Below the pieces are notes generated by a model. It did no database searches and had not been told where the DNA came from. It was given only the letters and a program-made list of their open reading frames with translations. The position numbers and the translations under genes are program-made. From contig JNDT01002127.1 in the NCBI GenBank assembly GCA_000697055.1, forward strand, positions 1 to 64,000: a DNA stretch of 64,000 nt, in the 5' to 3' direction. Below are positions 1 through 10,906 of this stretch, piece by piece (within the stretch, counting starts at the first letter, position 1; the number at the start of each line of letters is the position of its first letter). Source of the DNA: Saksenaea vasiformis B4078 (taxonomy: Eukaryota > Mucoromycota > Mucoromycetes > Mucorales > Saksenaeaceae).

Positions 1-150
1 ATTGATCTGAGTTGTCTTCCGGGAAACGGTCAAACCCACTGGGGATCAAGGGGAACAATAAAGAATAAGAATGGGAGTAAAAAACGATGATGCTTTATTG
101 TCGCCATGAAAGTTGGTATTTATATTTTTTCTCTAAACTATGTGTAATCT
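1..150 (+). repeat. Diverged direct repeat, copy A (LTR-like end?)
   Basis: Shares with 721-875 an ordered series of blocks: TTGATCTGRGTTKTCTTCCG, then CGGTYAAACCCACWGGGGATCA a little downstream, then an A-rich stretch, then CTTTATT followed by TTATATTTTTTCT-like sequence. Order and spacing are similar, so the two are homologous rather than coincidentally AT-rich. The block GGGGATCA next to CCCAC is loosely like the edge of a retroelement LTR followed by a primer-binding site, but no terminal TG/CA pair or coding region confirms this. The copy may begin to the left of the window. Confidence 0.45.
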
Positions 151-593
151 ATAAAACGGTTGAAGATATAAAAATGGAATGGAAGTGAATACATCACTTC
201 GTCATTTGCTGAGCAGAGGTTCCTTGAAGACATGTTCTTTTTGGAGCAGAGGCCGAGAGGACAATGGCTTGCTGTTTTGGGATCCTTGCCCGATTACACA
301 GAAGTTCTTGTGCGACTACAACTTGGCGCGCACGACATCCAAAAGACGTCAGCCAATCACAGAGCAGCTGTGCTCTTTGCGGTGATCTTTTGCACAACGC
401 AACTCGCCGGTGACACGAGTGTCTTCAGAGTGAGTCATGGATGATTAACGTTACGCAAGTGCACACGCCATGACTCACCACCGGTCAACATTACAAAATA
501 AAACATAGTATAAATATCATAGAAAAAGACAACAATAAACATTATCTTATCCGTTTATATTATTCTCTGTCTCCTTTTATCTTCGGTGGCCTT

Positions 594-675
594 TGATCTG
601 ATCAGCCAAAAAGAAGTACGACATCATCATTCAAGCGATGTTACACAAGTTTTTTCTTTTTGGCTGGTTAGATCA
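594..675. repeat. Imperfect inverted repeat (hairpin)
   Basis: Left arm 594-615 (TGATCTGATCAGCC then AAAAAGAA) and right arm 654-675 (TTCTTTTTGGCTGG then TTAGATCA) are complementary at 20 of 22 positions around a 38-nt loop. It lies directly upstream of direct-repeat copy B and shares the TGATCT block with it. It could be a palindromic end of the same decayed element; no gene is placed to use it as a terminator. Confidence 0.5.
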
Positions 676-720
676 GTGTCGTTTCGGTTGTCGTCGTCGG
701 TCTTCCCCTTTGTCGTTTCC

Positions 721-875
721 GTTGATCTGGGTTTTCTTCCGAATCACTGTAAACGTAGCCGATCGGTTAAACCCACAGGGGATCAGAGAAACGAGAAGAT
801 AAAATAAAATAGGGATCGAAAGATATCCTTTATTCTTTTGCCATTAACTTCTCTATTTATATTTTCTATGTGCCT
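721..875 (+). repeat. Diverged direct repeat, copy B
   Basis: Second copy of the block series seen at 1-150: TTGATCTGGGTTTTCTTCCG, a short insertion relative to copy A, CGGTTAAACCCACAGGGGAT, an A/G-rich tract, CTTTATTCTTTTGCCATTAA, then TCTATTTATATTTTCTATG. The distance of about 720 bp between copies contains no transposase or polymerase frame. Either a decayed non-autonomous element or nested solo ends. Confidence 0.45.
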
Positions 876-1673
876 GAACGGATTACGGTAAAATAGATTT
901 ACATCTAATACCGCAGAAGACTACTTCACCAATGATCGATGTTTTCCATTAACTAATCTCAAACATCGTCATTCTTGAACTTCTTCCGAGTTCTTCTGCG
1001 ATTCGATTTGTTCGTCTGTTTCAGGCATGGCAAAAATGAATTCCGAATCCCGTAGATCGGATTCTGGCGACGACATCAGTAGCATTTTGTAGATAATAGA
1101 TCATAGACAATGGTTTTCTAAGTTTGTCTCAGATCAGAATGATATCGTTTTGACGTCAAATGATCTTTACACTGCGCAATACAGCTTTTTATAGATGCAT
1201 CCATGATATCTTTGTGAAATTAGAGATCGAGATCCCCAGGATTTAAGAAATGCAACGAGTTCCTAGATATTCTATCATCGCACAGTCGGAGCACTACATA
1301 CGGCCACGAGTGTTTGCTAACGTACTACAGAACTTAAATTCTCGTTAGAATCGGCGCGCTCATCAAAATAAAATAGTTTATACCAACTTTAAAGGTTGTG
1401 TATGTGCAAATAAGAAAAAATGTATGAGAGGGAAAAAAAAATAATGACCTAAAATAATACCACAAAACTACTAAACAAAAACAACAAAACCAAAAAAGAA
1501 AAGAAACCATGCAATATCAAATATCCCTGCTCTGAAAAAATAAATGTGTACGTCGTGAGAGAAAAGGATTACAAAGTGAGAAGAGAATAATGTAGTAAAA
1601 AAAATTTGACAAGCGTATAGTAACAAAGTAAAAGAGGGAAAAAAAAAGCTAAAGAGATAACAGGGAAGGGTAA

Positions 1674-3738
1674 TCACATTTGTTCAAGTAACCATTTATC
1701 ACGTCCATGAAGTTCCGATTGTGCGTCATTCACGGGTGCTGAGGGGAAATTATGTCCATGCGTCTGATGATACCGTAGTCCATTGGTTGTTCGATATGCT
1801 TTTCTGCAGTTAGCGATCTGGCACTTGTATGGTCTATCTTCCGACGCATCATCACCTGTAGAAGTAGATGCATGCCCTGAAGATCCTTTTGCCTCCCGTA
1901 GATGGTACTGGAGTCCATTGATATTTTTGTATCGTTTCATACAATTCGGCATAGCGCACCGGTAAGGCTTCTCCACACAATCCAGATTTGGGTGAACGTT
2001 CTTCATATGATAGAAGAGGCCGGTGGATGCCGGAAAGCTCGCATAGCAGCCTGCTACATCACAACCGTAGGGATTGAGGTCACTATGGGGTTCAGGGAAT
2101 TCTTGATCCAGCTCATGTGAAGGCTCGTTCATCGACACTGTCCCCGCTGCTGCCGCTGCCGCCGCGGCCACCGCCGCCGCTGCCGTTGTCCCGGAAGAAC
2201 CTTCAAACTGAGCAAGGACGGAGGGATCCGGTTGAGTTAGAATTGCTGTCAGATGGTGATTACTATTTGCCGGGGACGAGGAGGTCGTGCTCCCACTCGA
2301 CGAAGTAAGTGGAGATGATTCCGACGTCCGATGTGCTTGATGGTTCGTAAAACGATTCAGCTGCTCATCTGCCAATCCGTTGACAAACGACGTTGCCGCG
2401 GCGGCAGAGGACGCTGCTACTGCTGCTGCTGCTGCCGCTCCTTCCTTGTCCTTTTTCATTTGCAATACCCTTTGAAGTTTACGCCATCGATTACGACAAT
2501 GCAGTCCTGGCCGACCATCAAAAAATTGGGCAATCTTTTGCCATTGTGATCCATATTCTTCATATTTTTCCATGAGCCTCCGGTCTTCTTCTGCTGTCCA
2601 ATCGGATCGATCGATATTGGGATCCAGACTTTCTCTCCACCGTTTCGCACACTGATCATCTGTCCTTCCTTCCAACATGTCCGCAATCTTACTCCACTGA
2701 TTAGGATACTTCATGACCCCTTCTCTCAATAACTGATCTTCCTCATCTGTCCACGCCCCCTTCCGCAAGGATGGATCCAGTGAATGGAACCACCGCTTCC
2801 TACAGTTCTTGTTTGTCCTACCAGGAACACATGCTGCAATTTTTGCCCATTTTTCTGTTTTATCACCGTACAATTGCACAGCCAATCGCAGCAGGTTATC
2901 CTCTTCCGGTGTCCACGGTGCGCGTTCGCGGCTTTTCGGGGCAGCTTTGTGCTTTTTATTCGGTGACTCTTCCAGCGGTTGTGGTGATTGTAAATTCATC
3001 GTCATCGGGTTTGATGCGTTCAAGATGGTGGAATTCAAGGGGGGAAGCGTAGCGGGCAGGTCTGGAACGGTCATTGCAGGACTGTGAACGATGCTGCTGA
3101 TATCGACTGGGTTATAGACAGATTGCATAGTATGAGACTGGGTGAGACTCGCAACCATATCGTGGGGCGATTCCATCTACAAAGGCATATGAATGAGTTT
3201 TTAAACATTTTTTTTTACGAGGAATTCGTCTTATCTTTACCGATTGGTAATTAAATTGGTGACCTAACGTGGCCGGAGCTTCGGACCGGGCAGGTAATTG
3301 CAATCGTAGCGAATTGAGTCCATTATATTGCTGCTGAATGGTCGCATACTTATCGTCCTGCTTCAAGAGAGGTTGGATCTGTCAAAAAAAATGGAGAAGT
3401 TTAACTGAACAATACATCCAAAGTCACGCCGCATACCGGTAGCTGGAGTGGTGACATGGTGGAATTGTGGTGCGGTAAGAAAGTGAAGGTAGGTAAAGCG
3501 TTCGGAACGGTGGTAGCAGTTTGCATATGTGACATTTGAGGTTGATAAGGTTGACTGTACTGCGACTGCGCATAACATTGTTGCTGTTGTTGTTTATCTT
3601 CTTGCAAAGGTTCTGCCTGTTGTGGGTGTTGCCCATAGTTATAAAGATGATGGTACTGAAAAAATGGATAAGTACAAGATTGCTAATGTCGTCAAGAAAA
3701 GGAAAAAAGGGAAGGAAATAGAAAAGGAAGCTCACCAT
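1674..3738 (-). CDS. Three-repeat Myb transcription factor with C-terminal C2H2 fingers
   Basis: Nuclear DNA-binding regulator, about 620 aa from exons 3738-3736, 3655-3437, 3378-3241 and 3176-1674. The first coding exon appears to be only the start codon (ATG|GTGAG); the next two give a Gln/Tyr-rich N-terminus. Residues about 206-357 are three consecutive Myb repeats with the spaced tryptophans (WTPEED, WTDEEDQ, WTAEEDRRL). Two poly-alanine tracts and a Ser/Thr-rich linker follow. Residues about 488-600 hold three C2H2-like fingers of the type CxxxxC...(N)GLxYH, as in Sfp1/JAZF1 proteins. The Myb part resembles c-Myb/plant 3R-Myb cell-cycle regulators; the finger part resembles growth or ribosome-biogenesis regulators. 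Target genes cannot be inferred. The start is the least certain part: an in-frame ATG at 3176 would give a 500-aa form lacking the Gln-rich segment. Confidence 0.85.
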
Positions 3739-5847
3739 GTTTTGTAGAGACCAGTGGACTCGGGATTCCCCAGCTGTGCTCAAAAGGGGAACGAAAAATG
3801 GAAGTGTGTGATAAGATTTTTTTTTTTGGGATTTGGCTGACGGGACATATCACCTCTCAAGTCACATATGACGCAATAACTAAGTTTTTTTTTCTTTTTG
3901 GGCGGCGGCGCCACCACTCTGGGGACATTCGGATTGCACTGAACTTGCGTAACGCGTTGGCTTTCTTCATTCTATTCATTATCGCTAAAATCACCATCTT
4001 CTTTGCATTCCTGTGATTGAACGCGAAAAATATGCGTCCGAGGATGAAGTATGTTTTTCGGTTATGACAGGCCAGCTGAGATGCCCAGGAGACCGTCAGC
4101 CATACACGACCAACCATATAGAGTATTTTGTTTTCAACTAACTTCTTATGCGCTTGACATCAAATCTTTGTAGACTTGGATAAATACGTCGGCATGACGT
4201 TGCTAGAAAGAAAGAAATAGCGAGCCGCCGCTAGTGGCATTTATAAATGCTTTTGTCAGTATTGATAGCAAACAGTCTGTGCCGTTCGTTGGTTAGAGAT
4301 ATCCTTTCGATGGCCAAAAGCATAGTACCTTATCAACAAATGAATGAAACACATCAACCAAAATCATGGGATTCTTGTGCAATATATCTTAAAGCAAGTA
4401 CAATCACGTTTGACAGAACAACCACGTTCTTTCTGGAGTAGAGCGTTCTATGGCTTGAGGACCCCGAAGCATACAAAATATACAAATCTACGTTATGCAT
4501 AATGATATTGAAGGATTAATCTATCAATGCAACATGGCACGCAAATTGGTCCATGCAAAATGCTCTCATCCATGTCACACGAGTAGCTGGTATTATTATA
4601 AGGATGCTATACTGCGTCTCTTGCGTCGAAGCAAGTAAGATTCCTTTATCGCATCTATCAAAAGAATGCTTGTTGCAATCTCTCTAAAGTGCTAATAATG
4701 TCCAACGAATCTTGCTCAACGCTTGTGTACCCATTCCGCATGGGCTCCGCGTATCTTGCCAGATCGCCATCTGTCCCGTGTGGCACCTTTCCCTTATTTT
4801 TCATGCCGTTCTTACATGATGACGTTTTGTGCGACAATTTGTAATAACTTGTGTTCCATGTGCGACAACATCTAATCACGGTGCTGTAACACTTCACCTT
4901 CCTGGTGGCACTACCTGTCACCAGATAGACTTCTTTAATTCCGATTAGTATATCAGAATCGTATTTGCTACAAAAGTTCGCAGAAGTACGCATATGACAG
5001 ACAGTAGCAGTGACAAGCATGTATGCGGCTGGGACAGCCTTTCCGCAGAATTGACTACAATGCTTTATTCCCCTCTAATTTGCCGCTTGCGGAGCGAGAT
5101 CCATGAAATTGCTATCTCATTGTTTAATAAACCTGTTTAGTTTTCATTGTCTGTCAGGAAGTTCGTGCGACCTCCAATCTGTTTTTTTTTTCTTCCTCGA
5201 TGTACAGCCGCCATTGTCATCATAGCTGTGTTGGCATAACCCTCACTTTTTGACTTAAATCTGCATTCCTTAATCATCCTTAGCTGCATTCTCTCTCGTA
5301 CCCAATACACTGGTCTGTCTATTTTCTGCATTCTAGGAGGCACGGCTGGTTTTTTTTATGACAAGCGTTAAGAAAGGATTGATGCTGTCGATCTGTCCAT
5401 TTTTGTTTAAGATTGCCTTTTTACCTGCGAACTATCTCCGAAGTGTCCAGTTTAAATTAAAAATTCTAACGCGATCTCAGTTATCCATTGTTTGGATAGC
5501 TGAATGGGAATCCAAGATAGACAAAAATTGTTCAGGGACTCGTGCTTAACTTGCCTTAGCGCTGTTTCCTTTGAGATAGCAAGAGCCCTTTTCATGCCCT
5601 TTTACCCTCTTTCCTTGTTGATGGAACCAACTCGGTGTTACACGAACGCTTCAATTGTCAGATCAATAGAAACGGGGCCTATACTTTGCTCATAAAGAGA
5701 CGGAATATAAAGGATTAACAAAGGCAAATAGTCGGCTAGCGAAAGAATATAATATGGCTGTTAGGACAAGGAAGATGGGACAGGTTGAAAAGGTAACATA
5801 AGGAGAGGGGAAAGGTGCAGCTACGGATTTAAAGATGGCTGAAATCT
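3739..5847. other. Intergenic region, no confident gene
   Basis: Contains the probable 5' region of the Myb gene (3739 to about 4200) and the 3' flank of the RING gene. A Cys-rich minus-strand frame at 4658-5020 is listed separately. Other frames are short, lack domain signatures and are interrupted by poly-T runs. Confidence 0.5.
4658..5020 (-). pseudogene. Cys-rich open frame, possibly an eroded mobile-element protein
   Basis: A 120-codon stop-free frame with clustered cysteines (one CxxC-like spacing is RCCRTW) and basic residues. I do not recognise the protein. The arrangement of a basic Cys-rich stretch followed by a WNxxY-like segment is loosely reminiscent of the C-terminal zinc region of TnpB/Fanzor-type proteins common in Mucorales repeats, but the active-site block is not visible and the upstream frame (5137-5343) does not join cleanly. 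It could equally be chance. No splice structure links it to either neighbour. Confidence 0.2.
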
Positions 5848-7766
5848 TCAGCCGATATAGACTTTTTGGATAGCCAACTTGGGAGTCCTGCACACGGCAC
5901 ATTCTGAAAGTTTTGCGGCACATGCATGGCAGTACGCTACAAAGAATCCAATTAGTTCTGGGTCAATTAACGTAGATAAGCAAACCTACCACAGTGAAAA
6001 CATGGAACGATTGCAAACTCAATGGTGTGATTGAAACAGACACGGCACTTCATATCTCTGGCTTCAAGTTTTTCTCTGTTGCGTTCGATTTCTTCAGAAA
6101 GATATTCGGTCTCTTGTATCAAATCTTGCACAAGGACTTCCAGCTCTGCCACCTTTCGTTGGCTTGTCTGTCGTAGCTCGACCTCTTCGTCCAACGTGCT
6201 TCGAATAGCGTTAATTGTTGATTCCATTTCTGCCTTTTCGTGCGACAACACCTTCAAAGATCGTTCTTTTTGTCTACACATGTAGAAAATTTTCTCTTTT
6301 TCGCGAATCAAAAGTTGATATTCGGACTTGAGAGTTTCCTGCTCCATGTACTGTTTATTACATTGTCGCCTGAATCGGCTATTATCATCCGACAGTGCAG
6401 TTATCTGACGTTGTAATTCTTTTATTTGATCGTGTAGTCGCTGTACATCTTCACGTGCTGCGGGATGATCGTGATACTCCTCCTCTGTATGTACATCTTT
6501 TTTTGGTGAATGTGACGCTCGCATCACTGTTTGAATATAAACTTTGCTGGGTACAAGTTGCAGGTGGGCTCGTGTTGGAATATTTACATAGGGACCCGCA
6601 CTGGAAGGGCGTGATTCATCACCCTGTGCTTTGAAGTTCGTAGAGTGTCTGTTAAATGGATGGGTATCTTTGCGGACCGTCTCTCTCCTCTGTTCATCCC
6701 TCTCTTGCCTTGAGGAGGATGGCTTCGATAAAGATCCATGATGCTCCGACGAACCGATGGCATGATGGCTTGATGGGGGTGTGTCCGATTTCATTGTTAA
6801 GCGCGCTCCATTGTCGCTTGTGAGGGTGTTCAGAAGATTCTGTCGATGATGATCCACCTGTTTTCGGGTATCAGTGTTTCGAGTATTTTCGATCTGTTTC
6901 TGAGATCCGTTCTCTGCACCATGTCGTAACTGTGCCAGTCGGCGCTGGTAATTTTTGGATGAATGAAGGGGATGTTTTGGCTTCTTAAACGGTACTTCTT
7001 CCGCCCATAGGAACCAACTACATCTTGGTCTTGCACCTTCCGTATCGAAATTGACACACGTAAAGGCAATCTTTTTCGTTCCATTACGGTCAATGTCTCG
7101 CAAGCTTACTGGGAGATTGCAAAAACACCGTGGAATGGGTGGGGAAGATCTGCAAAATGGATTGTTTTCGCTGAAAACGACACAGAATGTGAAATTGAAT
7201 GCAGGACAGATATTAAGCTCTGAATGACATGGATCAAGTTCAGCTCCATCATGTAATGCTTGACGATACTGATCCCATGCTCGTTGATGAATATGGAACC
7301 CACAAATATGTGGATGAAGATCATCCTCCTTTTCTTCTGATAGATCCTGTTCCTTTGATTTTCCAACTCTCATGTAATGACAATCATACACAGTACCAAA
7401 TTCGGCAGTTTCTCGGCGGGTTGCTGACTTTCCACAGAAGCAGCGCGGAGGGTCGGGCATAAGCTGGAGTTTTCCGTCGTACGGCGACCTCATGTCTCGG
7501 CTAATATCGAGCTTTTTTCGAGGAATGATTAGGGAATGTGAATGCAGTGGCGATGTTGCCAACGGAGCAGCAGTAGCAGCACTACTCGTTGGTGTTTTAG
7601 GAGGTGTAGTCTGCTGCTTGGCTACAATAGCAGCCTTTTTGTTTGAGTCCTTCTGCATTTCTATAGCGGCAAAATCATGCCATGCTACAGCAGCAGGATC
7701 GATCGGTCGAGGATCGGATACTGTTTTATTGTCATTATCATTCTGTACTTGGCAGCGTAGGGACAT
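5848..7766 (-). CDS. GRF-like zinc finger, coiled-coil, RING protein (copy 1)
   Basis: Likely E3 ubiquitin ligase of unknown substrate, exons 7766-5990 and 5936-5848 (about 621 aa). Two GRF-like fingers sit in the N-terminal half: RCFCGKSA...YDC...HICGFH and RCFCNLPV...FTC...RCSWFLWAEE. A Ser/Arg/His-rich linker leads to a long coiled coil (heptads from HDQIKELQRQITAL onward). The C-terminal RING is split by the intron: CRVC-x11-C-x-H before it and CAYCHAC-x6-CAVC after it, giving C-x2-C-x11-C-x-H-x3-C-x2-C-x6-C-x2-C, the IAP/MGRN1-like spacing. The ATG at 7766 is chosen because the protein then aligns with its paralogue at 26164-28141 (a short leader, then DPAAVxW). Upstream in-frame codons lack an ATG. 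It diverges from a glycosyltransferase 141 bp away. Confidence 0.85.
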
Positions 7767-7907
7767 GTAACAAAAAGGAGTTGAAAAAGGATTAAAAAAT
7801 TGTTCCGACCAAGCAATTAAGCAACAGCTTGGGTGACTGTAAGACCGTTTTGAGGAACCTGCGTCTTTCTTTCTTTTTTTTCCTTTCCTTCTCCTCACGT
7901 CACCTCG
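7767..7907. promoter_or_regulatory. Short bidirectional promoter region
   Basis: Only 141 bp separate the start codons of the RING gene (minus) and the glycosyltransferase (plus), so both promoters must lie here or inside transcribed leaders. The plus-strand side is a pyrimidine-rich tract (TTTCTTTC...CTTCTCC) ending just before the ATG, as in many fungal promoters. No clear TATA box is seen. Confidence 0.5.
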
Positions 7908-9342
7908 ATGGCAGCTCGATTCACCCTTGCTAGTGGCATCACAGAGAGAGTAAAGGCCATCTCAGAATACATTTCAACTTTCTCCAAACGGTCTCTATCG
8001 TTACTGTTGCTCCTCACTGTCGGTCTGACCGTCTGCTTCACCTACTCGTCAAACGCACCTAATTTTCTTTCCACCACCCCCGATGCATTTTTGTTTGCAC
8101 GGAATACCTCCCATCTGCTTTCATCAGGCATCTACGATTGTGCCAACTGCGAGAAACCAAACGTAGCAAAATTGGATCAGAAGCAGATCTGGGAAGCTTG
8201 TTTGGATCCTGGCGTGTTGCCTGAATACTACCTAACCGTCATCATCGTTACTCGAAGTGATGACTATGCCAAGAACCAATATCATAGGCTACAAAACGCA
8301 ATTGATAGCACGTACTTATTGGCAGAAAAAACAAAAACATTGATGGAGCTGCTTATTGTTGAATGGAATCCACCTGCGGGCCGGCGTGGTGTGCGGGATG
8401 CTTACCGGTAAGTTGTTGAAACGGAGGAGCCCCAACCTATTGTGCTCATAAACAATCCCCTAGATACCGACGCTCCGACTATTTAACCTATCGCATTCTT
8501 TCTGTTCCGTCACAAATTCATCGTTCGTTGCATGAGGGTAGCCCACTTCCTCTGTACGAATATGAGGGCAAGAATCTGGGTATCCGATTTGCTCGAGGAG
8601 AATTTGTTGTATGTACCAATCAAGGTAATGAATTGTTGCTGTCTACAATTTTCGAACTTACAAGTCTTCAGATGACATCTGGTCGCGCAATATGCAAAAT
8701 GCTATTGTGTCAAGATCATGGCGAAAAAAGATGTTTTATACGCAGTTCCAAGATAGCCATATTAAGTAAGTTTTTCTTCTTGACAGAGAACAAAATGGGG
8801 ATGTTTCTGCTTTTATTGAGCTTACCATTTCCTGTGCAAGTTACGAAAAATTGCCCTCGACGATCGTAAAGCTCAACTCTTTCCCAACAGATGAGACACT
8901 AGAGTCTGCTTGTGCTCTCAATGACTTTGAAATGGGCTCATTCCAAATGCCATCTCCCGTAACACTGGATGAAGATAACTTTAGACGTATTACGCACGAA
9001 GCCAGCGATTTCACACTTGCACATCGAGATACTTGGAAAAAGCTAAATGGTTACAGAGAAGCGGGCGCAACGACGTGGATGGATATGGAACTCTTGTTGA
9101 CGGCAGCATGGACATTTGATATTCCCGTTACATACACCAAATCATCGTTTTCTTGTCACCAACAGCATCCAACAGTGGCTCATCCTGGCAACAACCAGCC
9201 CAACCGTGGCATTAACATTGAGAAGATGAAGGCAAAAGAGGAAACCCATATGAATGAAAAAACACAATGGGGTTTGCAGGGTATTGATCTTTGGAACCGA
9301 GGTCTACGTTGTGAAGTCTTTAGAGGTGGCCTTGGCATGTAA
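7908..9342 (+). CDS. Type II membrane glycosyltransferase (GT2-like fold)
   Basis: Probable Golgi/ER-lumen glycosyltransferase, 418 aa, exons 7908-8407, 8464-8624, 8672-8765 and 8841-9342. A short cytosolic tail precedes a signal-anchor at residues about 29-47 (LSLLLLLTVGLTVCFTY). The lumenal part contains YLTVIIVTRSDDY (start of a GT-A Rossmann strand), an NLGIRFARGEFVVC segment typical of retaining the sugar-nucleotide loop, NQDDIWS as the likely metal-binding D-D/DxD, and DFTLAHRDTWKKLNGYRE as in the acceptor-side domain of GT2/GT7-like enzymes. The third intron (8766-8840) has a good CTTAC branch site. Donor and acceptor sugars are unknown. It lies in tandem with a second membrane glycosyltransferase, suggesting a shared glycan pathway. 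Confidence 0.8.
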
Positions 9343-9678
9343 ACGGCATCCGTTTTTTTTTTTGTTAATATTATGGAGAATCATTGATGTATGTACATGG
9401 ATTAAGTATACCGTGATTCACACAAATCGATAAAAGAAAAAGCATCTCTATTTTTTTTTTTTTTTGCCCATGTTAGTCCTAGCAGGGGCCCTCTTATGAT
9501 CATGATACTGCGTGTAACCCGGGAATCCGGGTCCAGATCCTCCGTTGGCATTCCCTTTTCAGGTTATTGCAAAAAAAAAAAAGAATGTCCTATTTCGTTG
9601 ATTTGTTAGTAAACCAATACCCGGTTTATTCTTCGTTTCATTTACCTTCTTATGCCATTTGCCCTTTTCCTGTATTAA
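9343..9678. other. Spacer between glycosyltransferase genes
   Basis: Contains several T-runs (9352-9364, 9451-9465) and an A-run (9569-9580). No gene is seen. It should hold the 3' end of the upstream gene and the promoter of the GT77-like gene. Confidence 0.4.
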
Positions 9679-10906
9679 ATGTCGACCGCCCGTCCTTTTC
9701 ACAACATTCTAGTCATTGTTGTTGCGCTCATCATTGCAGTGACTCTTGTTTATATTCATCACCAAGTGGATTCTTCGCCATCCCGGCGGCATGCCTCTAC
9801 AGCCTATTTGTCGAGCGATGTTCGCACAACCAATATAACTGTTCCGCAAGAAGAAACGTCATGTCATTGTTATTCCTATCACGCCAACGGTTCAGCAGCC
9901 TCAACCGTTGTATCAATCCCACTAGCAAAGCCTCAGATACACGCCGAACCATGGCCGCTGTTAGTGCAAGAAAAATTCGCCAGTCCTCCTGAAGACATGC
10001 TGGACAAAATTAACGCCAATCTCTACAGTGAAGGACCAACCTTGATTGCTACAGCTGCCACATATAGTATGCGTGCTTATGTGCACAATTGGATGGAATC
10101 GCTTCGACGCACAAATGAACCCAAGTTTGTTGTCTTTTGTTTGGATGACAAACTTTGCACGCACCTCATGCATGCTGGTCATGAAGCAAAGGCAATTTCT
10201 ATCCCACACCACTGGCTTGACCAGTCAATTGCAATTGACGACGATACAAAGGACAATGCGCATGCTATTTATAAAGCGAAGTCGATCATCATTCAGCGAC
10301 TGTTACACCATCATATCACCGTGCTCTTCGCTGACGCCGATCAAGTATGGCTCAGACCACGCACACGTGAGTATCTCCGTACGCGTCTAAATATCCGACA
10401 TGCAACACACGCCATCTTTCAGCAAGATAGCCTAGATAAACATGGCGCCAGCGCAGCGTTCTTTATTATCCGACCAACAGATATCACCAAACGTCTCGTA
10501 GCCGACATGTTATATATCCAGCATCAATATCGCGATAAAACCCAACAGGAGGCATTGAACGAGGCTTTAGATCATATCAGTATGGATATGAGGACCACCC
10601 AGGTCATGTTGCTGGACGTGCTGCATTTCCCATCTGGATCAGTCTATTTTGATCGTCGGCTGCCGGAAGCGCGAGGAATAGAGCCTTATGTGGTTCATGC
10701 AAACCACCAGGTAAAACATTTGACCCTGAACGTTTAAGTCAATGCTGAGGATGATGATAATAATTTAGGTTGGAGACAAGAAAAAAGAGACGCTACAGGA
10801 ACATGGACTTTGGTACATCAATGATGATTGGTTGAGATGGGTTGATAGTCAGGTTGAACAGACGTGGGCACTTAGGATAAGTTACTCGGAAAATGAAGGA
10901 GTATAG
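9679..10906 (+). CDS. Nucleotide-diphospho-sugar transferase, GT77-like, type II membrane
   Basis: 389 aa from exons 9679-10710 and 10769-10906. Residues 8-26 form a signal anchor; a short stem follows; the catalytic domain starts near residue 110 (LIATAATYSMRAYVHNWMESL). The metal-binding DxD block is LFADADQVWLRP, characteristic of the PF03407 (GT77) family, and FIIRPT, YFDRRLP and VVHANHQVG...KKETLQEHGLW are the other family blocks. The last block is completed only after splicing, which supports the intron. GT77 enzymes transfer xylose, arabinose, galactose or similar sugars in the Golgi; the substrate here is not predictable. Tandem with another lumenal glycosyltransferase. Confidence 0.85.

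Larger units (their letters stand above)
1..1673. other. Gene-free left end with diverged repeats
   Basis: No convincing coding region is seen on either strand; the open frames are short and without recognisable domains. The stretch holds two diverged direct repeats (about 1-150 and 721-875) and a hairpin (594-675), listed separately. It also carries the 3' flank of the Myb gene, whose stop codon is at 1674. The presence of repeat ends without an internal coding region suggests remnants of a mobile element, but nothing more specific can be supported. Confidence 0.5.

Noticed and set aside
3857..4117. 86-codon minus-strand frame upstream of the Myb gene as an extra first exon
   Set aside because: No donor joins it in phase to 3655, and composition is not protein-like; probably 5' flank.
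8766..8786. Apparent 21-nt intron in the GT2-like gene
   Set aside because: The frame also fits a 75-nt intron (8766-8840) with a CTTAC branch site and CAAG acceptor, which is a normal size for this genome.
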